A stretch of DNA of 64,000 nt, from contig OAPG01000004.1 of assembly GCA_900208305.1 (NCBI GenBank), positions 434,001 through 498,000 on the forward strand. The letters run 5' to 3'. Positions 63,171 to 64,000 of the stretch are shown piece after piece. How positions within the stretch are numbered: position 1 is the first letter of the stretch; each line of letters begins with the position of its first letter. The stretch is from Melanopsichium pennsylvanicum. Taxonomy: Eukaryota; Basidiomycota; Ustilaginomycetes; Ustilaginales. The notes under the pieces were generated by a model. The model was not told where the DNA came from. It worked only from the letters and a program-made list of their open reading frames with translations, and ran no database searches. Position numbers and translations under genes: made by a program.

Positions 63171-63748
63171 ATTTGACAGTGAGAGAACGGATGGGATGAT
63201 GAGAAGAGTGTTCAAGAAGGCTGAAACGTTTTTGCTTGATGCGAAAAGGAAGTATGTGTGGCAGGTAGAGCGACGCACAAGTGAGGGGTTGGGCGGCAGG
63301 AAGAAAGTCGAAAAAGGCTCCTCTTTTGCGTGCGGATCCGACCTGTGCATGCAATGCAAAGTTGGGCACGTGAGTCTAACCAAAAGCCAAAGCCAAATCG
63401 GGCTACCGATGAAATTTCGTTAAGGTGCTGATTTTTGAGAACTGCGACCGATTTGTATGTGGAGAGCACGGGCGCGATGACGGAGCACCGGCCATCCCGT
63501 CAGAGCTGTGAATCCAGTGACCCGCGTGGTTTGGATTCCACTGGGCTGTGCGGGGGCGATATGGACAGACTTACTGTACCCCTGTACATTAGAGGTGTAA
63601 ATTGTCTTCCCTCCTCTTCCATTCGTTCCACCACATACACAAACACACACACACACACGCGCTTTTCCACATACCAACTTTCCTGGGAGTTGACTGCTAG
63701 TCCTTCCAGCACATATTCTACACGTTCCTGTCGGTGACACGATCCATC
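63171..63748. other. Divergent promoter region mS29/ARPC1
   Basis: No gene is seen in 578 bases. A CA dinucleotide repeat at 63635-63660 lies about 90 bases before the ARPC1 ATG, and a TTACTGTACCCCTGTACATT motif lies at 63572. Confidence 0.6.
63635..63660. repeat. CA dinucleotide repeat
   Basis: Alternating AC units ending in CGCGC, in the ARPC1 leader. Confidence 0.8.
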
Positions 63749-64000
63749 ATGGCGACCCAAGTTCACCAGCTCTCCCTGGGACCTCTGACGGCCCACTCGT
63801 TCAACGCAGACCGCTCAAAAGTAGCTGTATGCCCCAATTCGAACGTGGTCCACATTTATGCCTCCTCTCCTTCCGGTTGGGTACTTGAACACACCCTGGC
63901 CGAACACGATAAGCTCGTCACCGGTATCGATTGGGCTCCTCAATCCAACCGCATTGTCACCTGCTCCCAGGACCGAAATGCCTATGTCTGGCAGCTTCAG
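63749..64000 (+). CDS. ARC40: Arp2/3 complex subunit 1 (ARPC1/Arc40), 5' part only
   Basis: The window ends inside the gene after 84 codons. The start [19 protein letters not shown] and the first WD40 blades, [15 protein letters not shown] and [15 protein letters not shown] with [13 protein letters not shown], match the 40-kDa WD-repeat subunit of the Arp2/3 actin-nucleating complex. This complex builds branched actin at endocytic patches. The conserved N-terminus fixes the ATG at 63749. The remainder, with further WD repeats, lies to the right of the window. Confidence 0.94.
   Translation, partial: MATQVHQLSLGPLTAHSFNADRSKVAVCPNSNVVHIYASSPSGWVLEHTLAEHDKLVTGIDWAPQSNRIVTCSQDRNAYVWQLQ

Overview
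The window is nuclear DNA of a fungus, most likely a basidiomycete smut or close relative (Ustilaginomycotina). The reasons are short spliceosomal introns with GTAAGT/GTATGT donors, serine- and proline-rich low-complexity extensions on conserved proteins, a dispersed single 5S rRNA gene, and the gene families present (CRY-DASH, a long Hal3-like protein, a Dug3-type amidotransferase, a monomeric CAK-like kinase). No prokaryotic features, CRISPR array or intact transposon was seen. The species assignment is inference.

Layout, left to right. 1-1.6 kb: repeat-bearing intergenic DNA. 1.9-9.6 kb: SUA5 (tRNA t6A), a Ure2-class glutathione transferase, a four-exon KISH gene found only by splicing short exons, ERG7 lanosterol synthase with a 5-nt micro-exon, and a small RGG protein with an MPLKIP/TTDN1-like motif. 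10-19 kb: a DUF155/RMD1-family membrane protein, DUS3, a 5S rRNA gene and PRO2. 19-25 kb: mitochondrial bL34, V-ATPase c'' (VMA16) and the HSP110 chaperone SSE1, whose last exon lies beyond a 463-nt intron. 26-35 kb: CRY-DASH, a 1471-residue protein joining a VPS9-type region to a Hal3/PPCDC flavoprotein, and a divergent CDK-like kinase. 35-39 kb: DUG3 and a PHO85-type cyclin. 39.1-42.6 kb: a 3.5-kb gene-free stretch. 42.6-45.5 kb: one reading frame encoding both COQ6 and COQ7. 46-54.5 kb: FEN1, ATRIP/LCD1, a sorting nexin and SmD3. 56-64 kb: a triple-KH RNA-binding protein, an unrecognised coiled-coil protein, mitochondrial mS29, and the start of ARPC1.

Genes alternate strand and are mostly ordinary housekeeping genes, so no operon logic applies. 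Several neighbours share divergent promoters (KISH/ERG7, PRO2/bL34m, SSE1/CRY-DASH, kinase/DUG3, cyclin/COQ6-COQ7, FEN1/ATRIP, SNX/SmD3, mS29/ARPC1). FEN1 and ATRIP are both DNA replication/repair genes on one divergent promoter.

The items most worth a second look are the COQ6-COQ7 fusion, which puts two hydroxylases of ubiquinone synthesis in one polypeptide with a presequence-like linker; the VPS9-Hal3/PPCDC fusion; the very small exons of ERG7, KISH and DUG3; and a 17-bp palindrome (TACAGTAAWTTACTGTA) whose full or partial copies recur in intergenic DNA across the window.
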